A stretch of 64,000 bases of DNA, from positions 1 to 64,000 of the forward strand of contig NZ_SSON01000076.1 in NCBI RefSeq assembly GCF_029871245.1. Direction: 5' to 3'. Below, one piece after another: positions 46,401-55,481 of this stretch. Numbering within the stretch: the stretch's first letter is position 1; the number at the start of each line of letters is the position of its first letter. The position numbers and the translations under genes are program-made. Under the pieces are notes generated by a model. That model was not told the origin of the DNA. It was given only the letters and a program-made list of their open reading frames with translations, and searched no databases. The stretch is from Pseudomonas sp. BN102 (lineage in GTDB: Bacteria > Pseudomonadota > Gammaproteobacteria > Pseudomonadales > Pseudomonadaceae).

Positions 46401-47141
46401 TCACTTGTCGGTAGCCTTCCAGGTGGCCGGCAGGGTCAGCTCGCCGGAGGCCACGTCCCACACGCTGGACACGCACAGCAACGGGTTGTGCAGGTCGGCA
46501 TTGACCTGCAGGGCGGCGGTCACGCCGTCGTAGTTGAAGGTTTCCGGGAAGCCCACCGCCTTGAGCGGCACGCGGATGCGCGCGGCATCCTGCTTGACGC
46601 TCAGGTCGTAACCGGGCGAGTCGATGTAGATCGGTGCTCCGGGCCAGGTCGGCGGAAGCTTGGGCTTGGCGCCCTCGGGAATGTCGCGCACCTTGAGCCC
46701 GGACGGCCCGCACGTCTGATCCTTGGTCAGCACCACCCAGTGCGAATGCCACAGGCCGCCGTCGTTGTCCTTCTTGCCGTCGACGTTCTCGTCCAGGTGA
46801 GGGGTATCGTCGAAGTCCGGGTGCGAGGTCAGCGCCAGGGCGAGGATTCCGGAGTCCTGCTCGAAACCCACGCTGCCGCTGTCCAGGCTGGTCGGCCAGA
46901 CGTAGCTGTAGACCTCGGCGGAGGCGAAGCTGCCCTTGGGCGACGATGTGCGGCTACCTGCCTCGCCGTCCACCAGTTGCTCGAATACCAGCAACTCGCC
47001 CTCTTTGAAGACCCGCGTGTGCACCAGGTCGAAGGACGCGTCGACCTTGTCGGTCTTCTCGCTATGAATGCCGCTGGACTCGTGGGCCAGTGCCGAGGTC
47101 GCGAATGCGCTGGTCAGCGAGAGCGCCAGGACGCGCTTCAT
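46401..47141 (-). CDS. Exported protein of unknown function
   Basis: The 246-aa product has a clear signal peptide (about 1-21, ending SALAHE). The mature part is rich in Asp, Ser and Pro, with LVHTRVFKEGELLVFEQLVDGEAGS, HSHWVVLTKDQTCGPSGLKVRDIPEG and LHNPLLCVSSVWDVASGELTLP. Two Cys (near 141 and 229 of the precursor) could form a disulphide. I do not recognise the family. ATG 47141 overlaps the stop of the upstream isochorismatase-like gene (ATGA), so the two are coupled, and it is followed 49 bp on by a second isochorismatase-like gene. Confidence 0.75.
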   Translation of the reverse strand: MKRVLALSLTSAFATSALAHESSGIHSEKTDKVDASFDLVHTRVFKEGELLVFEQLVDGEAGSRTSSPKGSFASAEVYSYVWPTSLDSGSVGFEQDSGILALALTSHPDFDDTPHLDENVDGKKDNDGGLWHSHWVVLTKDQTCGPSGLKVRDIPEGAKPKLPPTWPGAPIYIDSPGYDLSVKQDAARIRVPLKAVGFPETFNYDGVTAALQVNADLHNPLLCVSSVWDVASGELTLPATWKATDK

Positions 47142-47707
47142 GCGGCGCTCCTCGCATGCTGACCGAGGTACTCGGCAGTCGACACCACCGGTGCATAACC
47201 GAAGCTCAGCGCCGCCATGAAGGCCGCATGGACATGGGCCGCCGGCACCTTCACCCCATCGAACTCCAGGTCGAGGGTCGCGCAAGCGTCGTGCAGCACG
47301 GTGGTGCGGTAACCGTAGTCCACCGCCGCGCGGGTGATGCCATCCACGCACATGTGACTCATGTTGCCAACTACCACCACTTCGTCCACGCCGGCCTTGT
47401 CGAGGATCGGCTTCAGCTGGGTCTCGCGGAACGAGTTGATGTAGTTTTTTAACACCACGGGCTCGCCGGGCTGGTTGATGACGCTCGGGTGGATCTGCGC
47501 GCCCTCGCTGCCCGGCCGGAAAAACGGCGCGTCCTGGCTGGTGAACTCGTGGCGAATGTGCACCACCAAGTCGCCGCTGTCGCGGAACGCCGCGATAACC
47601 TGAGCGGCCTTGGCGGCGGCCGCCTCGACCTTGCTCAGGGTCCACAGCCCGCCGGGGAAATAGTCGTTCTGGATATCCACCACTATCAATGCTTTCTTGC
47701 CGCTCAT
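47138..47707 (-). CDS. Isochorismatase/nicotinamidase-family hydrolase
   Basis: A 189-aa cysteine hydrolase: ALIVVDIQNDYFPGG with catalytic Asp (about 11), the Lys-containing VVLKNYINSFRET and VVVGNMSHMCVDGITRAAVDYGY with the nucleophilic Cys (about 128). These enzymes cleave amides or isochorismate-like ethers; the substrate here is unknown. ATG 47707 gives the start MSGKKALIVVD; AGGAGAGA lies upstream. It follows the alpha/beta hydrolase gene by 53 bp. Confidence 0.9.
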   Translation of the reverse strand: MSGKKALIVVDIQNDYFPGGLWTLSKVEAAAAKAAQVIAAFRDSGDLVVHIRHEFTSQDAPFFRPGSEGAQIHPSVINQPGEPVVLKNYINSFRETQLKPILDKAGVDEVVVVGNMSHMCVDGITRAAVDYGYRTTVLHDACATLDLEFDGVKVPAAHVHAAFMAALSFGYAPVVSTAEYLGQHARSAA

Positions 47708-47760
47708 CTCGTCTCTCCTGTCGATCGGGCCCAGCCGGGAGTCGGCGGGCGAATGCATGC

Positions 47761-48744
47761 CTAGGCGCGCAGGAACGCCAGCATGTCCGCGTTGAGTCTT
47801 TCCTTGTGGGTGTCGGTGATGCCGTGGGGAGCGCCGGGGTAGATCACCAGCTTGGCGTGGGGCATCAGCCTGGCCGAGGCGCGTGCCGCCGCATCCACCG
47901 GCACGATCTGGTCGTCGTCGCCATGCAGGATCAGCGTCGGGATGTCGAACTTCTTCAGGTCTTCGGTGAAGTCGGTCTCGGAGAACGCCTTGATGCAGTC
48001 ATAGGCATTCTTGTGTCCGGACATCATGCCCTGCATCCAGAAGGCGTCGATCACGCCCTGGGATGGCTTGGCACCCGGCCGGTTGTAACCGAAGAACGGA
48101 CCGCTGGCGACGTCCTTGTACAGCTGCGAGCGATCGGCGATCGAGGCTGCGCGAATGCCGTCGAACACCGAGAGTGGCAAGCCGCCGGGGTTGCTCTCGG
48201 ACTTAACCATCAGCGGCGGCACCGCCGCGATCAACCCGGCCTTGGCCACCCGCGAAGTTCCGTGGCGTCCGATGTAGCGCGCCACCTCACCGCCACCGGT
48301 GGAGAAGCCGAACAGCGACGCCCCGCGCACGTCCAGATGTTCCAGCAACTGGGCGAGATCGTCGGCGTAGGTGTTCATCTCGTTACCGTCCCACGGCTGG
48401 CTGGAACGCCCGTGTCCGCGTCGATCATGGGCGATCACCCGGTAGCCGTTGGCGGCCAGGAAGAACATCTGCGCCTCCCAGCTATCGGCGTTGAGCGGCC
48501 AGCCATGGCTGAGGACCACGACCGGCCCCCTGCCCCAATCCTTGTAGTAGATCTGTGTGCCGTCACGCGTAGTGATAGTGCCCATGCTTCTTCTCTCTCC
48601 ATTACTGGGTGGGGGGTTGGTGTCCGCGGAACCGCTGTGCATGCAGCCACTTAATGGCAACGCCAGCGCAGCGACCGCCACGGCCGAACCGACCAGTAGC
48701 GCACGACGCTGCGGGTCCACTGCCGTTTCTTGCTCGGCTGTCAT
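47761..48744 (-). CDS. Alpha/beta hydrolase (non-haem chloroperoxidase-like) lipoprotein
   Basis: The 327-aa protein begins with [22 protein letters not shown], a twin-Arg-like and lipobox-containing signal (Cys near 34), then a hydrolase domain close to cofactor-free chloroperoxidases and esterases. It shows [11 protein letters not shown] (oxyanion hole), [17 protein letters not shown] (nucleophile Ser), [10 protein letters not shown] (acid) and [12 protein letters not shown] (His). A membrane-anchored form is unusual for this subfamily. ATG 48744 overlaps the stop of the beta-propeller gene, so the two are coupled. Confidence 0.88.
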   Translation of the reverse strand: MTAEQETAVDPQRRALLVGSAVAVAALALPLSGCMHSGSADTNPPPSNGERRSMGTITTRDGTQIYYKDWGRGPVVVLSHGWPLNADSWEAQMFFLAANGYRVIAHDRRGHGRSSQPWDGNEMNTYADDLAQLLEHLDVRGASLFGFSTGGGEVARYIGRHGTSRVAKAGLIAAVPPLMVKSESNPGGLPLSVFDGIRAASIADRSQLYKDVASGPFFGYNRPGAKPSQGVIDAFWMQGMMSGHKNAYDCIKAFSETDFTEDLKKFDIPTLILHGDDDQIVPVDAAARASARLMPHAKLVIYPGAPHGITDTHKERLNADMLAFLRA

Positions 48745-49826
48745 TGATTCTCTCCAGGCAGGTTGGCGGGCAGGCTGAACTGCACGAGGCTCCAGCGCGT
48801 GACGCGCTCTTCCCACTCGTCGCCGGAAGCTTCGGTCAGCGGCAGCGCCAGGTTGGTGACCAGCATTCGTCCGCCCTGAATGGCGGTGCTGGCGGGGAAC
48901 AGCAGGCCACGGGGCGTGCCGTCATCGGCCAGGCCGAAAAAGGCGCCGATCTTGGCGACCGGCAGACCACGCTCGTTCAACGCAACGATCTGGTCGACCT
49001 GGTTGGCGGCCACCCACAGCAGCCCCTGGTGGAACATCAACCCATCCGCGCCGGGCAGGCTCTCCGCCAGGACCTCCGGGGTGCCGCTCCGCATGCGCAT
49101 GCGCAACACGCGGCCATCACCGGCGTTGTTGATGTAGAGCAGCGACTCGTCGGCGCTGAAGGCCAGGCCATTGGCGCCGAAAGGCAGGAAACCGCTGGTG
49201 GCCAGCAGCGGATCACGCGCCAGGACCTCGGCCTTGCAGGGTCGACAACGGGTCGCATCGGCGACGCGCAAGATCGCGCCCTTGAAGGAGTCCGACACGT
49301 AGAGGTTGCCGGCCCGGTCGAACACCATGCCGTTGGGTGCGGGCATGCCGCTGGAACCGAACTCGATGCGGTCCTGGCTGCCATCGGGATTGTTCACCGC
49401 ACGGGCATCGGGCGCGGAAGGCTTGAGGCTGGGAAAGGTCGTCAGGGTCTCAACCGCACTCTCCTGGTCAAAATCGAGCGGCAAGCGCTGCAGGCTGCCG
49501 GCGCCGAAGTTGAGGATGTACAGCTGACCACCGGCAACGGCCAGGCCTGTTAACGGCGTCGCACCGAACGCCTTGCGGGCGAGTAGTGCGCCCTCGGCGG
49601 AAAACCGCAGTACCTGGTTGTTGCGCTGCTCCGCCGGCGTGCGGGCATCGAAGGTGCCGACAAACACCTCGCCGCTATCCGGCGCGACGGCCAGCCCTTC
49701 GGGATAACGCACATCCTCGGGCAACAGCGCGAACGGCTGCACGTCCACCTGAGCCGGCTCCGCCATCACGATGCAAGCAGGCAGGCACAGCAGCAGGACC
49801 ATTCCTATTCGTCTCGGCGCACGCAT
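48741..49826 (-). CDS. Exported SMP-30/NHL-like beta-propeller protein
   Basis: The 361-aa product has a signal peptide (about 1-22, ending VMAEP) and repeated propeller motifs such as [59 protein letters not shown] and [16 protein letters not shown]. This arrangement fits SMP-30/gluconolactonase-like or NHL proteins acting in the periplasm, perhaps as a lactonase. It is the first gene of the minus-strand operon and faces the large regulator across a 232-bp divergent promoter region. Confidence 0.83.
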   Translation of the reverse strand: MRAPRRIGMVLLLCLPACIVMAEPAQVDVQPFALLPEDVRYPEGLAVAPDSGEVFVGTFDARTPAEQRNNQVLRFSAEGALLARKAFGATPLTGLAVAGGQLYILNFGAGSLQRLPLDFDQESAVETLTTFPSLKPSAPDARAVNNPDGSQDRIEFGSSGMPAPNGMVFDRAGNLYVSDSFKGAILRVADATRCRPCKAEVLARDPLLATSGFLPFGANGLAFSADESLLYINNAGDGRVLRMRMRSGTPEVLAESLPGADGLMFHQGLLWVAANQVDQIVALNERGLPVAKIGAFFGLADDGTPRGLLFPASTAIQGGRMLVTNLALPLTEASGDEWEERVTRWSLVQFSLPANLPGENQ

Positions 49827-49904
49827 GGAACCTCCCGAAGGTCCGGCGACACACGTGTCGGGGCCGGAAACCTGTACTAACGGGAGGCTAGCGAGACGGC
49901 GGCA

Positions 49905-49956
49905 TCAGGTCCTTGGGAAAACCTGAAGATTCCTGAATTCTGTGTTTAGCTTCAGG
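49905..49956. promoter_or_regulatory. Cluster of CCTGAA half-sites in the divergent promoter region
   Basis: TCAGGT (49905-49910) and ACCTGA (49921-49926) form an inverted repeat. CCTGAA occurs at 49922-49927 and again at 49932-49937, a 10-bp period, and TTCAGG follows at 49951-49956. Winged-helix OmpR-type domains often bind direct repeats at one helical turn, so this is a plausible site for the adjacent regulator. Confidence 0.4.
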
Positions 49957-50058
49957 CACCATGGCAATAAAAAACGCTGGGCTTCGTCGACACGGCAAAT
50001 CTCCGGGACTTAACTTCGCCGTTCAACGTCGAACCCCAACTGAGCGCGAGACCGCTCC

Positions 50059-52884
50059 ATGAATCAACCGTCGTACTCCCCGATCCGCTTCGGCCACTGC
50101 GAAGTCACCCCAGCGCGGCGTCTGTTGCGGGTGCATGGACAGTCCGTGGAGTTGCAGGGCCGCGCCTTCGATCTGCTGGTCGCCTTGCTTGAGGCCAAGG
50201 GCCAGGTCGTCAGCAAAGACGAGCTGATGCGGGCCGTCTGGCCCGGCCGCATCGTCGAGGAAAATACCCTGGAGGCACAGGTTTCGCTGCTGCGCAAAGC
50301 ACTGGGACCGGAGCGCAACTCGATCCGCACCGTATCCGGCCGAGGCTATCAGTTCACCGGCCAGCCGCCCGCCTCGCCGCCTTCCGCGAACCTGCATATT
50401 CCGCTCGGCGTATCACGGCTGATAGGCCGGGAAGAAGCGCTGTTCGAACTGGCCGACAGTATCCACCAGCAGCGCCTGGTCACGCTCATCGGCTCCGGCG
50501 GCATCGGCAAGACCCGTCTGGCGCTTGAATGCGCGCACGACCTCGTCACGCTGTTCCCCGACCGCGTCTGCCTCGCCGATCTGGCGCCGCTGTCCACCGC
50601 CGAATTTCTCATCCCGACCATCACCGCCGCGCTGGGGCTGGCCCCCGCCAGCGGCAAGGCCAGCCTGGAGCAGATCGCCGGCAGCCTGAGCGGACGCCGC
50701 ATCCTGCTGGTCATCGACAATTGCGAGCACCTGATCGATGCAGCGGCCAGCGCGGTGGAGGCCCTGCTCCGGGCCAACGCCACCCTGCAGATTCTGGCCA
50801 CCAGCCGCGAGCCCCTGCGGGTCGAAGGAGAGCACCTCTATCGCGTCGGGCCGCTCGTGACGCCCGCGCCCGGCGCGGCGGCCCGGGACGTGGCGGCCTG
50901 CAGCTCGGTACGCCTGTTCGAGGCACGCCAGGAGCATGGCCAGATCGATCCGCTGGAACCAGACCAGGCCATGCAACTCAAGTCCCGCATCTGTCGCCGT
51001 CTGGACGGTATCCCGCTGGCCATCGAGTTGGCGGCCGCCAGGGTGGCCACACTGGGGCTTCTGGACGTGGCCGAGCGCCTCGATGGCGCACTCGACCTGC
51101 TCGCCGGTGGCAGCCGCTCCGCTCTGCCGAGGCAGCAGACGCTGCGGGCCACGCTTGACTGGAGCTTCAACCTGCTGTCGGAACGAGAGCAGACACTGCT
51201 GCGCCGCCTGAGCGTGTTCGCCGGATCGTTCGGCCTGGAAGGAGCCCTGGCGGTCGGTGTCGCCGTCGACCTGGGCACCGAAGAAATCGGCGCAGGCATC
51301 GACGGCCTGGTGAGCAAATCCCTAATGGGCCTGAGCCAGCACAGTAACGGGGGCAGGTATCGGCTGCTGGAAACCACCCGCAGCCATGCCGTCGAGAAAC
51401 TGGCCGCATGCGGCGAGGAATCGGCTTCCCGCCGCCGACATGCGCTGTACCTGCTGGAGGTGTTTTCCAGCGCCTCGTCGCTCTGGGAGCTCGGCGAGTC
51501 GCCACGCTGCGCGCTGTGCGAGGCGCTGCAGGAAGACCTGCGCGAAGCGCTTCACTGGACGCTGGACCAGGGCAACGATTCGGTGCTCGGTATCGATCTG
51601 AGCATCGCCGCCCTGCCCTTCTGGCTGCAGCGCTCGCAGGTCACCGAATGTCTGGTCAGCGCCAGCCGGGCGCTCTCCCACCTGGCCACTCCCGATCTCT
51701 TCGAGCGCAAGGTGATGAAACTGGAAGCCGCACGCGGCAAGGCCCTGCTCTACACCGGCGCAACGGTCGAAACGAGGGAAGCGTTCCAGCATGCGCGAAG
51801 CATCGCCAACCGCCTGGACGATTACGACCATCAGGCACTGGCCACCTGGGGCATCTGGGCGCACGGTTATCTAAATGGCCCCTACGTGCAGAATCTGCAG
51901 ATCGCCGAAGACTTCCTGCGCCTGGCGCATCGCCGACCCGACGCCGGCGATGCCCTGGTGGCGCAGCGCATGGTCGCGCTATCCAGGCTGTGCCTAGGTC
52001 AAATCGAGGTAGCCCGTGAGGGGCTCCAGGACGTTCTACGGCAGTACCCGGAAAACCTCCGGCAGCGGCATATCCTGCGCTATGCCTACGACCAGAAGGT
52101 CGCAGCGCTCTGCGCCCTCGCCTACACCCTCTGGCTGCAGGGCTTTCCCGATCAGGCCAGCAGGACGCTGCAGGAAGCGGAGCATCAGGCGCACGCCTGC
52201 GGCCATCTGGCCAGCCGCTGGCACGTGCTCACCATGAGCACCTGCTCGATCAACCTGTTGATCGGCGGCCTGCCTGCCCTCGCCTATCCCAGCCAGCAGT
52301 TGCTCGACGCCCGCGGCTGGCAGCATCTCAATGCTCATCCGATAGGCGCCGGGCAGTTCTGGGGTGGGGAATTCTGGCGGGGGCTGTACCGCCTCTGGCA
52401 AGGCGAGCAGGACGCCTACGAAAAGGTCATTTGCCCGGCGCTGGAACAGTTGGGCCGAGTCCGCTTCGCCTCCTACCTCGCGCCCTACACCTCGGCGCTG
52501 TGCACGCTGCTGGCACAGCGCGAGCGGCTGGGCGAGGCGCTGCGTCTGATCGACATGGCGATCGACCACGCCACCGGTGCCGACGACCTTTCGGCCCTGC
52601 CGGAACTGATCCGCTGCCAGGGCGACCTGCTGCTCGTCGCCAGCGATACCGGCCGGTCCGGGCCGGGTGAGAAACTGCTGCTGAAGGCCCAACGGATGGC
52701 CCGTGAGCGTGGCCTGAAGTCCTGGGAGCTACGCGCCACAACAAGCCTAGCGCGGCTGTGGATTAGGCAAGGCAAGCAGACACGCGCCGCCCGCGAACTC
52801 ACCGAGCTGATGGACTCGTTCTCTGAAGGCTTTGGTACAGCTGATTTCGAAGCGGCCCGTCAACTCGTCAAACTGCTCGGCTGA
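50059..52884 (+). CDS. Large winged-helix/STAND-ATPase/TPR transcriptional regulator
   Basis: The 941-aa protein has an OmpR/PhoB-type winged helix (residues about 5-102; GRAFDLLVALLEAKGQVVSKDELMRAVWPG and RTVSGRGYQF). A STAND-type NTPase follows (LIGREEAL at about 119, Walker A GSGGIGKT at 145-152, Walker B ILLVIDNCEHL at about 215-225). The helical C-terminal half, about 480-930, is likely made of TPR-like repeats. Such one-protein switches sense an unknown ligand through the C-terminal arch. It is divergent from the beta-propeller operon and is probably its regulator. Confidence 0.88.
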   Translation: MNQPSYSPIRFGHCEVTPARRLLRVHGQSVELQGRAFDLLVALLEAKGQVVSKDELMRAVWPGRIVEENTLEAQVSLLRKALGPERNSIRTVSGRGYQFTGQPPASPPSANLHIPLGVSRLIGREEALFELADSIHQQRLVTLIGSGGIGKTRLALECAHDLVTLFPDRVCLADLAPLSTAEFLIPTITAALGLAPASGKASLEQIAGSLSGRRILLVIDNCEHLIDAAASAVEALLRANATLQILATSREPLRVEGEHLYRVGPLVTPAPGAAARDVAACSSVRLFEARQEHGQIDPLEPDQAMQLKSRICRRLDGIPLAIELAAARVATLGLLDVAERLDGALDLLAGGSRSALPRQQTLRATLDWSFNLLSEREQTLLRRLSVFAGSFGLEGALAVGVAVDLGTEEIGAGIDGLVSKSLMGLSQHSNGGRYRLLETTRSHAVEKLAACGEESASRRRHALYLLEVFSSASSLWELGESPRCALCEALQEDLREALHWTLDQGNDSVLGIDLSIAALPFWLQRSQVTECLVSASRALSHLATPDLFERKVMKLEAARGKALLYTGATVETREAFQHARSIANRLDDYDHQALATWGIWAHGYLNGPYVQNLQIAEDFLRLAHRRPDAGDALVAQRMVALSRLCLGQIEVAREGLQDVLRQYPENLRQRHILRYAYDQKVAALCALAYTLWLQGFPDQASRTLQEAEHQAHACGHLASRWHVLTMSTCSINLLIGGLPALAYPSQQLLDARGWQHLNAHPIGAGQFWGGEFWRGLYRLWQGEQDAYEKVICPALEQLGRVRFASYLAPYTSALCTLLAQRERLGEALRLIDMAIDHATGADDLSALPELIRCQGDLLLVASDTGRSGPGEKLLLKAQRMARERGLKSWELRATTSLARLWIRQGKQTRAARELTELMDSFSEGFGTADFEAARQLVKLLG

Positions 52885-52955
52885 CACCACATCCTACAAC
52901 GGCTGCCATTTGCCAACGTTCGTTTTTGGCCGATTTCCGCCAGTCATGACGGGCA

Positions 52956-52973
52956 GCTTCTGGCCGGTTAGCG
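52956..52973. repeat. Left 18-bp inverted repeat flanking the recombinase gene
   Basis: GCTTCTGGCCGGTTAGCG here is perfectly complementary to 53675-53692. The two copies bracket the tyrosine-recombinase gene, giving a unit of about 737 bp. Confidence 0.6.
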
Positions 52974-53024
52974 CCCCTTGCACGGGCTGGTCATCCTTGC
53001 CCTCCCTCACATGGAGGACAAGCC

Positions 53025-53642
53025 ATGAATATTGCAACCTGCGGCCATCAACCTTGGAACAAAGGAAAATTGGTCGGGCAAAAAGCCCCACTCCGACTCA
53101 GAGACATCTGGGCCATTCGGGTAAGGCTCCAAATCGCGGAGAGAACCCGGGATCTGGCGCTCTTCAATCTGGCCATCGATAGCAAGCTGCGAGCCTGCGA
53201 CTTAACCAAGCTGCGTGTGCGCGACGTTGCCCATGGTGAGCACGTGTCATCGCGAGTCATCGTGATGCAGCAGAAGACTCAGCGACCAGTGCAGTTTGAG
53301 ATTACAGAGCAAACACGGTCGGCTCTGGAAACCTGGATACACCAAGCCCAGCTCAGCAGCCAGGACTGCCTTTTTCCGAGCCGGCTGCATACCTCAGACC
53401 ATCTCTCCACCCGGCAATACGCTCGAATCGTCAAAGCGTGGGTGAAAGCCATTGGCCTTGATCCAGCCATGTATGGCACCCACACGATGAGACGCACTAA
53501 GGCAACGCTGATCTATCGCAGAACAAAGAACCTGAGGGCCGTCCAACTCCTGGTTGGCCATATGAAGCTTGAGAGCAGCGTTCGATACCTGGGGATTGAG
53601 GTCGATGACGCCCTGGAGATGGCGGAACAGACCGAGGTCTGA
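53025..53642 (+). CDS. Small tyrosine recombinase/phage-type integrase
   Basis: The 205-aa protein is a catalytic-domain-only tyrosine recombinase. It has the first Arg in SKLRACDLTKLRVRDV (about 56), HTMRRTKATLIYRRTKN with the His-x-x-Arg pair (about 156-159), LLVGHMKLESSVRYLGI with His (about 178) and the nucleophilic Tyr (about 189). It lacks an N-terminal core-binding domain, as do many stand-alone Pseudomonas recombinases. GGAGGAC precedes the ATG. An 18-bp inverted repeat flanks the gene and a hairpin follows the stop. Confidence 0.85.
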   Translation: MNIATCGHQPWNKGKLVGQKAPLRLRDIWAIRVRLQIAERTRDLALFNLAIDSKLRACDLTKLRVRDVAHGEHVSSRVIVMQQKTQRPVQFEITEQTRSALETWIHQAQLSSQDCLFPSRLHTSDHLSTRQYARIVKAWVKAIGLDPAMYGTHTMRRTKATLIYRRTKNLRAVQLLVGHMKLESSVRYLGIEVDDALEMAEQTEV

Positions 53643-53650
53643 CCATGCAT

Positions 53651-53679
53651 AGCGACGGTAGGAGTCAGACCGTCGCTAA
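53651..53679 (+). terminator. 10-bp hairpin after the recombinase gene
   Basis: TAGCGACGGT (53651-53660) and ACCGTCGCTA (53670-53679) are perfectly complementary around a 9-base loop, 8 bp after the stop codon. It partly overlaps the right inverted repeat, so it may be a terminator or part of a recombination site. Confidence 0.45.
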
Positions 53680-53692
53680 CCGGCCAGAAGCG
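53675..53692. repeat. Right 18-bp inverted repeat flanking the recombinase gene
   Basis: CGCTAACCGGCCAGAAGC is the exact reverse complement of 52956-52973. Intergenic sequences with a similar GGCCAGAAGC core are common in Pseudomonas genomes, so it may belong to a dispersed repeat family rather than to the recombinase alone. Confidence 0.6.
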
Positions 53693-53756
53693 GCCATATG
53701 GCAAGGGGCACACGCTCAGAAGAGCCGAGTGGCGGCACGATCAACGCAGTGCCAGT

Positions 53757-54011
53757 GGCAAAACCGTTTACCTCGCTGCGCTGTTGCATGACTTGGGGCT
53801 CACCAACGAGTTGTCCGCCGACCAACGCTTTGAAGTCGATAGCGCTGACGCGGCCAGCCGATTCCTGCTATCGAACGGTTACGCGGAATCGAAAGCGGGG
53901 CTTGTCTGGGATGCGATCTCTCTTCATTCCAGCGCCGGTATCGCAGACCGCAAGCAATCAGAAATCGCCCTGATCGGCATGCGAGCTGATCCACAACGCT
54001 CCATTCGATAA
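53757..54011 (+). pseudogene. HD-domain phosphohydrolase fragment
   Basis: The frame through VYLAALLHDLGLTNEL, FEVDSADAASRFLLSNG, VWDAISLHSSAGIADRK and EIALIGM matches the core of small HD-domain (cyanamide-hydratase-like) proteins, including the HD doublet. There is no start codon with a ribosome-binding site, the N-terminal part is missing, and the C-terminus runs into unrelated sequence (RADPQRSIR). It is a both-ends-truncated remnant. Confidence 0.65.
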
Positions 54012-54070
54012 CTGAGGGGCAAGAGTGTGCGTTGAAAGCACACTGCACACCCAGCTCAGAGCGCCGGGTG

Positions 54071-54328
54071 AGTCGCTGGGAACATGAGTCGGTGCTCGAG
54101 GCAATGTAGGCTCGCCTGGATCAGGAACCGGAGATGATGCGCATCCGCCGCCAAACGGTGGAGCATCCGTTCGGGACGCTGAAGGCCTGGATGGGCGCCA
54201 CCCATTTCCTCACCGGAACGCTCGAGCGGGTGAGCACGGAAATGAGCCTGCATGTGCTCGCCTACAACTTCAAACGGGTGCTGAACCTGCTGGGCAATAG
54301 CTCGCTGATGGCGGCATTGAAGGCCTGA
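54071..54328 (+). pseudogene. IS1182-type transposase C-terminal remnant
   Basis: The frame reads VSRWEHESVLEAM, an in-frame TAG (54113-54115, where related transposases have Gln), then ARLDQEPEMMRIRRQTVEHPFGTLKAWMG and TEMSLHVLAYNFKRVLNLLG. These are the diagnostic C-terminal motifs of IS1182-like DDE transposases. Everything upstream is missing. It is the same family as, but clearly diverged from, the fragment at 1704-1928 on the other strand. The next 260 bp (54329-54590) hold nothing recognisable. Confidence 0.75.
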
Positions 54329-54590
54329 AACCCCGTTGGCTGCCCACTGAACTCGTTGCCCTGCATCGTGGAAGCCGCACTTGCCCGAACCAACTGAATG
54401 CCTCGGATGGACACGCCAAGCGCCCACGAGGCCGCTGGACGCGGCTAAAACCATTCAATATCCAGCAATCCATCACCCGCTGCGTTTTTACACGGCCTGG
54501 CTGCAGAGCGGCCGTCGGGACAACGTGCTGAAGGGCAGCAAAGGGTCGACTCTGTTGAAAGCTCGAGAAGGCCATGCATCTCAAGACTGT

Positions 54591-55031
54591 CTATAGGTGG
54601 CTTGAGTGCGGCCCCTTGAGCTCGATGGTGTTTCCCTCGGGATCGTAGATATAGATCGACGGCCCGTTGCCCTCGGCGCCGAAGCGCAGCAGCACGTCGC
54701 TCGCCTCGACACCACACGCGGCGAAATAGGACCTGAGCGCCTGCCCATCGAAGGGTTCGATACGCAGGCAGAAATGATCCATATTGCGGCCTCCAAGCCC
54801 GGCCGCAGCGCCGCCCGCGCGACCGGCAGGTAGCGCGACGTCGAGAAGGTCGACCAAAGCCCGCCCAGCGCGCAACTGGATCAGCCCGAACGAGTCGTCG
54901 CGGCGCTCGACGGTGCAGCCGAGCACATCACAATAGAAGCGCTCCATGCGGGCCATGTCGCTAATCCGGAGGACGACGTGATCGAGTCCCAGGATGGTGA
55001 AGATTACGCTGGGCGTCGGGCCATGTGACAT
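54591..55031 (-). CDS. VOC-family (glyoxalase/dioxygenase-like) protein
   Basis: The 146-aa single-unit vicinal-oxygen-chelate protein has GLDHVVLRISDMARMERFYCDVLGC, NMDHFCLRIEPFD and IYIYDPEGNTIELKGP, with metal-ligand-type His and Glu residues in the expected places. It may be a glyoxalase, fosfomycin-resistance-like transferase or hydrolase. GAGGAAATCCAG precedes its ATG, which lies inside the end of the RidA-like gene. Confidence 0.87.
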   Translation of the reverse strand: MSHGPTPSVIFTILGLDHVVLRISDMARMERFYCDVLGCTVERRDDSFGLIQLRAGRALVDLLDVALPAGRAGGAAAGLGGRNMDHFCLRIEPFDGQALRSYFAACGVEASDVLLRFGAEGNGPSIYIYDPEGNTIELKGPHSSHL

Positions 55032-55440
55032 CTGGATTTCCTCGGTTGGACGGCCGATGAGCTGTCATCTGCTGGGGATGAAATAGCCCCTTGACCTCGA
55101 CCAGTGTGCTTGTAGGTGTATGTTCCCCAAAGAACTCGTTAAAGATCGCCATCGTCTTGATAGACTCGGCAATATCGGTGACGTAAACCGTCTGCGCCAC
55201 CCAGTTGCGCAGAGTGGCACCCTCTGCCGCCAGACACCGTTTGAGAATCTCCAGGACCCACTCGGTCTGGACCTGCATGCTGCCTTCGCCCACCAGCTCC
55301 AGACTATTGAGTTCTCCCTTAAGGGGTGCGATCCCGGACAGGTATAGCGTATTGCCTGCCCTGATCGTTTGGGTAAAGGCGTTGGTCTTGAACACGTCCG
55401 CGGCCATGTAGCCCACCGCGGGATTGCTGCGCGTGATCAT
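54961..55440 (-). CDS. RidA-family protein with an abnormal C-terminus
   Basis: Residues 1 to about 125 are a standard RidA/YjgF domain (AFTQTIRAGNTLYLSGIAPL, CLAAEGATLRNWVAQTVYVTD, TLVEVKGLFHPQQM). RidA proteins hydrolyse reactive enamines/imines. After FHPQQM, where relatives end within about 10 residues, the frame runs on for about 35 unrelated residues and overlaps the VOC gene by 71 bp. This suggests a small deletion removed the native last codons. GGAGG precedes ATG 55440. It follows the cyclase gene by 41 bp. Confidence 0.75.
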   Translation of the reverse strand: MITRSNPAVGYMAADVFKTNAFTQTIRAGNTLYLSGIAPLKGELNSLELVGEGSMQVQTEWVLEILKRCLAAEGATLRNWVAQTVYVTDIAESIKTMAIFNEFFGEHTPTSTLVEVKGLFHPQQMTAHRPSNRGNPDVTWPDAQRNLHHPGTRSRRPPD

Positions 55441-55481
55441 AAGCGCCTCCTTTGTTTTCCGTAATAATTCCGGTGCTTGCG

